In this document: positions 37,226 through 39,609 of the stretch, one piece after another
Numbering within the stretch: position 1 is the first letter of the stretch
How the letters are laid out: every line of letters starts with the position of its first letter
Assembly (NCBI GenBank): GCA_039807445.1
Contig: JBDHRG010000012.1
Location: forward strand, 1 to 39,609
DNA: 39,609 nucleotides
Source: JBDHRG01 sp039807445
Lineage (GTDB): Bacteria > Pseudomonadota > Gammaproteobacteria > Competibacterales > Competibacteraceae
Direction of reading: 5' to 3'
Notes under the pieces: model-generated
What the model saw: only the letters and a program-made list of their open reading frames with translations
Databases searched by the model: none
What the model was told of the DNA's origin: nothing
Translations under genes and position numbers: made by a program

Positions 37226-37828
37226 ATGAGCGCGAGCCTCGAAGCCGCTTTGCCTGCCACCGCGTCGGCGCGCCGCGAGCCGCTGCCGGGCGATCTGGCG
37301 ATGTGGATCTTCATCTGCGCCGAGCTCGCCGTGTTCGGCCTGCTGCTGGTCGGCTACGCCTTCGCGCGCCGCGCCAGCCCCGAGCTGTTCGCCGCCGGTC
37401 AGGCGACGATCGACCGCGGCGCCGGCGCGATCGGCACCGTGCTGCTGCTCGTCGGGAGCTGGTGCGTAGTGCGCGCCGCGCGCGCGATCCGCTCAGGCAG
37501 CCAGGCCGGGCTCGAACGCTGGCTGCTGGCGGCGATCGTCACCGGGCTCGGCTTCGTCGTGTTCAAGGGCTTCGGCTTCGCCCACGTGTTCGGCCAGGGC
37601 ATCGGTCTGTCGACCAACCTGTTCTACACGCTGTTCCTGCTGTTGACCGGCTTCCACTACGCGCACGTGCTGCTCGGCCTGGTGATCCTGACGGCGGTGC
37701 TCATGAAGGCGCGCCGCGGCGGCTATTCGGCCGCCGAGCACGCCGGCGTCGAGAGCGGCGCCAGTTACTGGCACATGGTCGACCTGGTCTGGCTGGTGCT
37801 GTTCCCGCTGGTCTATCTGGTGCACTGA
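37226..37828 (+). CDS. norE: Nitric oxide reductase accessory NorE (cytochrome oxidase subunit III-like)
   Basis: The 200-aa protein is a five-helix membrane protein with the subunit III signature: LPGDLAMWIFICAELAVFGLLL near the start, HYAHVLLGLVIL and a final WHMVDLVWLVLFPLVYLVH. NorE is not part of the isolated enzyme but raises NO reductase activity in vivo. The ATG at 37226 follows a GGGGA site. It has its own FNR-type promoter and is followed by norF after 11 bp. Confidence 0.92.
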   Translation: MSASLEAALPATASARREPLPGDLAMWIFICAELAVFGLLLVGYAFARRASPELFAAGQATIDRGAGAIGTVLLLVGSWCVVRAARAIRSGSQAGLERWLLAAIVTGLGFVVFKGFGFAHVFGQGIGLSTNLFYTLFLLLTGFHYAHVLLGLVILTAVLMKARRGGYSAAEHAGVESGASYWHMVDLVWLVLFPLVYLVH

Positions 37829-37839
37829 GGAGAGCCGCC

Positions 37840-38094
37840 ATGAACCGGATCACGATCGATTCGACGCTGCTGGTGCTGGCGCTGCTGCTCGGGCTGACGC
37901 TGGCCGGCTACGGCTTCGGCCAGTCGGCCTGGGGCGGCGCCAGCCTGGCGGCGCTGGGGCTGGCGCTGGTCAAGGGCCAGATGGTGATCGACCGCTTCAT
38001 GGGGCTGGCCCGCGTGGCCGGACCCTGGCGCTGGGCGCTGAGCGGCTGGCTCGCGTTCGTGCTCGGGCTGATCGCGCTGGCGAGCGTCGTATGA
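37840..38094 (+). CDS. norF: NorF-like small membrane protein
   Basis: The 84-aa protein has about two to three membrane helices and resembles the cytochrome oxidase subunit IV-type proteins called NorF that accompany NorE. The GGAGAG site precedes the ATG at 37840. Its stop overlaps the start of the next gene (ATGA), and the heptamer hairpin of locus F begins within that stop codon. Confidence 0.75.
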   Translation: MNRITIDSTLLVLALLLGLTLAGYGFGQSAWGGASLAALGLALVKGQMVIDRFMGLARVAGPWRWALSGWLAFVLGLIALASVV

Positions 38095-39176
38095 ACAGGC
38101 ACGAGGAGCGAGGGGCGAGGCGCGAGGAAAGGCCACCGACTCGCGAACCTCGCGCCTCGCCCCTCGCTCCTCGTGCCTGTTCCATCGCCTCGCCCCTCGC
38201 GCCCGTCTCGTCGGCCGCCGCCCGGACCCTGCAGCGCCAGCGCCGGTGGACCCGGATCGCCTTCTTCGCGCTGTTCGTGCTGGCGCCGCCGCTCGACCTG
38301 TTCCGGCTCGACCTCGACCTGAACCACTTCGTCCTGTTCGGCCAGCCCTGGACGCTCGGCCTCGACGCCTTCCGCCGCGGCGAGATCGGCCCGCTGATAG
38401 CGGCTTGGAAGCTGGTCTGGCGCGGCTTCGTGCCGATCGCGCTGCTGGTCGGCGTGGGGCTGTGGGTGGCGTGGCGCTGGGGCCGGGTGTACTGCGGCTG
38501 GCTGTGCCCGCACTTCTCGGTGGTCGAACTGATCAACGCGCTAATGCTGCGCGCGAGCGGCAAACCGTCGCTCTGGGAAAAGACCGCGCTGCCGGCGCGG
38601 CTACCCGACGGGCGGCTACGGCGCATCGATCCGCGCGGGTGGATCCCGGTCGGCGCGGCGGTGCTCGGCTTCTCGGCGCTGTGGGCGGTGACGCTGCTGA
38701 GCTACCTGATCGATCCGGCCGAGGTCTGGGGCAATCTCGTGCGCGGTACGCCCACGCGCAACCAGGCGATCTTCGTCGGCGTCGCGACGCTGGCCTTCGC
38801 GGTCGAGTTCACGCTGGCGCGCCACCTGTTCTGCCGCTACGCCTGCGCGGTCGGGCTGTTCAAGAGCCACGCCTGGATCGCGAACCCGCGGGCGATGGTG
38901 GTCGGCTACGACCGCATGCGCGCCGCCGCCTGCGCCGACTGCAACGCCGCCTGCGACAACGCCTGCCCGATGCGGCTGAAGCCGCGCGCGATCAAGCGCA
39001 AGATGTTCGCCTGCACCCAGTGCGCCGAATGCATCAGCGCCTGCGCCACGGTCCGGCGTGACGATCCGCGCGGTTCGCTGTTGCGCTGGGTCAAGGACGC
39101 CGAGGCGCTGGAGGTGTCTGATCGGGACTTCGGTTACAGGCACAGTTCCGAGGTGCGAGGCACGAGGCGCGAGTGA
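38091..39176 (+). CDS. NapH/CcoG/NosR-type 4Fe-4S membrane protein in the nor cluster
   Basis: The 361-aa protein has about five membrane helices, two Cys motifs on the membrane part (CGWLCPH and CRYACAVG) and two ferredoxin clusters (CADCNAACDNACP and CTQCAECISAC). This is the NapH/CcoG/NosR-C architecture of electron-transfer iron-sulfur membrane proteins. The only start is the ATG at 38091, overlapping norF. Residues 1 to about 38 are encoded by the heptamer hairpin of locus F, are Arg/Pro-rich and non-homologous, and the last residues (SSEVRGTRRE) are encoded by the purine arm of locus G. Its role in NO reduction (electron supply, or metal-centre assembly as with CcoG) is an inference. 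Confidence 0.88.
   Translation: MNRHEERGARREERPPTREPRASPLAPRACSIASPLAPVSSAAARTLQRQRRWTRIAFFALFVLAPPLDLFRLDLDLNHFVLFGQPWTLGLDAFRRGEIGPLIAAWKLVWRGFVPIALLVGVGLWVAWRWGRVYCGWLCPHFSVVELINALMLRASGKPSLWEKTALPARLPDGRLRRIDPRGWIPVGAAVLGFSALWAVTLLSYLIDPAEVWGNLVRGTPTRNQAIFVGVATLAFAVEFTLARHLFCRYACAVGLFKSHAWIANPRAMVVGYDRMRAAACADCNAACDNACPMRLKPRAIKRKMFACTQCAECISACATVRRDDPRGSLLRWVKDAEALEVSDRDFGYRHSSEVRGTRRE
38093..38205. repeat. Heptamer hairpin locus F: perfect 35-bp inverted repeat
   Basis: 38093-38127 (GCGAGG/AGCGAGG units) and 38148-38182 are exact reverse complements over 35 bp, with a 20-nt loop; extra pyrimidine units continue to about 38205. The element starts inside the norF stop codon and occupies the first codons of the 4Fe-4S gene without breaking its frame. 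Confidence 0.95.
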
Positions 39177-39259
39177 AAGCCGCTCGCACCTCGCACCTCG
39201 CACCTCGCACCTCGCACCTCGCACCTCGCACCTCGCACCTCGCACCTCGCACCTCGCAC
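39154..39259. repeat. Heptamer locus G: 11 exact CTCGCAC copies
   Basis: 39183-39259 is eleven perfect tandem copies of CTCGCAC (77 bp). The purine arm at 39154-39175 (GAGGTGC, GAGGCAC, GAGGCGC) is complementary in type and is translated as the C-terminus of the 4Fe-4S protein; the stop lies between the arms. It ends 14 bp before the norD ATG. Confidence 0.95.
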
Positions 39260-39273
39260 CTTGGATTCGGACA

Positions 39274-39609
39274 ATGGAAGAACACGTCGGCCTCGTATGG
39301 CACCGCCTGGTCACCCGGGCCGCCGAACGGCGCTACCCCGAGGCGGCGGCGAGCCTCGAGCAGGTGCGCCGCAGCGTCGGGGTACTGTTCCGGGCGCTCG
39401 GCGGCGACGGCGGCCTCGGCGTCAGCAACGCCGCCGCCACCGAGCACGGCGCGCGCCGCTCGTGGCTGGCGCGGCTGGCGGGCAGCGGCGCGCGCGCCGA
39501 GCTGGGCTGGCGCGACGCCGAGACGCTGCGCCTGCCCGAAACCGTCGAACTCTACCCCGAGGCGCGGCTGAACCGCGACCTCTACCTGTGGCTGGCGGCG
39601 CTGGCCGCG
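39274..39609 (+). CDS. norD: NorD, VWA-domain NOR activation protein, 5' part
   Basis: The first 112 codons are present and run off the window. The segment LPETVELYPEARLNRDLYLWLAALAA is characteristic of the N-terminal part of NorD/CbbO proteins; the VWA domain would lie beyond the edge. NorD pairs with NorQ to activate NorB. The leader GGATTCGGACA before the ATG repeats that of norE. Confidence 0.85.
   Translation, partial: MEEHVGLVWHRLVTRAAERRYPEAAASLEQVRRSVGVLFRALGGDGGLGVSNAAATEHGARRSWLARLAGSGARAELGWRDAETLRLPETVELYPEARLNRDLYLWLAALAA

Noticed and set aside
39183..39259. Perfect direct repeats resembling a CRISPR array
   Set aside because: The units are only 7 nt, contiguous and without spacers, and no cas genes are present. 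It is a tandem array.

Overview
The window is a chromosomal segment of a high-GC proteobacterium of the beta/gamma group; third codon positions are almost all G or C. Gene order favours a gammaproteobacterium (recA-recX-alaS-lysC-csrA-tRNA-Ser-tRNA-Arg, fdxA-mutS-pncC, xerD-dsbC, ispB divergent from rplU-rpmA-obgE-proB), but the same blocks also occur in some betaproteobacteria, so I do not name a genus. The organism respires nitric oxide (complete nor cluster) and has a PEP-CTERM/exosortase surface-protein system (PrsT and an XDP1-like cargo protein), which points to an exopolysaccharide- or floc-forming denitrifier.

Layout. 1-8.9 kb, mostly minus strand: the start of a secreted protein, a DUF4331 protein, two translationally coupled unknown small genes, the minCDE-hslR operon, an M61 peptidase with a PDZ domain, and SlyD; a plus-strand NlpC/P60 lipoprotein then meets a YafJ-type amidotransferase gene end to end. 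9-13.2 kb: proB-obgE and rpmA-rplU read left, ispB and tRNA-Pro(CGG) read right. 13.2-17.7 kb: the XDP1-like cargo gene with a sigma-54 promoter, prsT, two tRNA-Arg(ACG) and tRNA-Ser(GCT). 17.7-25.3 kb: csrA, lysC, alaS, recX, recA, thpR, pncC and a TPR gene, all leftward. 25.3-33.9 kb: an IS110-like transposase scrap, mutS, fdxA, a CnoX-like thioredoxin, convergent dsbC-xerD, mobB, a BtuF-like protein and an SDR. 33.9-39.6 kb: norC-norB-norQ-(membrane protein)-norE-norF-(4Fe-4S membrane protein)-norD, driven by two class-II FNR/DNR-type promoters and cut by the right edge.

The most unusual feature is a family of seven heptanucleotide-repeat loci. Each has a purine-rich arm starting at or beside a stop codon, then a short loop, then a pyrimidine-rich arm. 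The heptamer differs between loci but is broadly similar in the two arms of one locus. One locus is a perfect 35-bp inverted repeat lying inside the start of the nor 4Fe-4S gene; another carries 11 exact copies of one heptamer. Genes ending in these elements lack ordinary intrinsic terminators, while other transcription units in the window have them.
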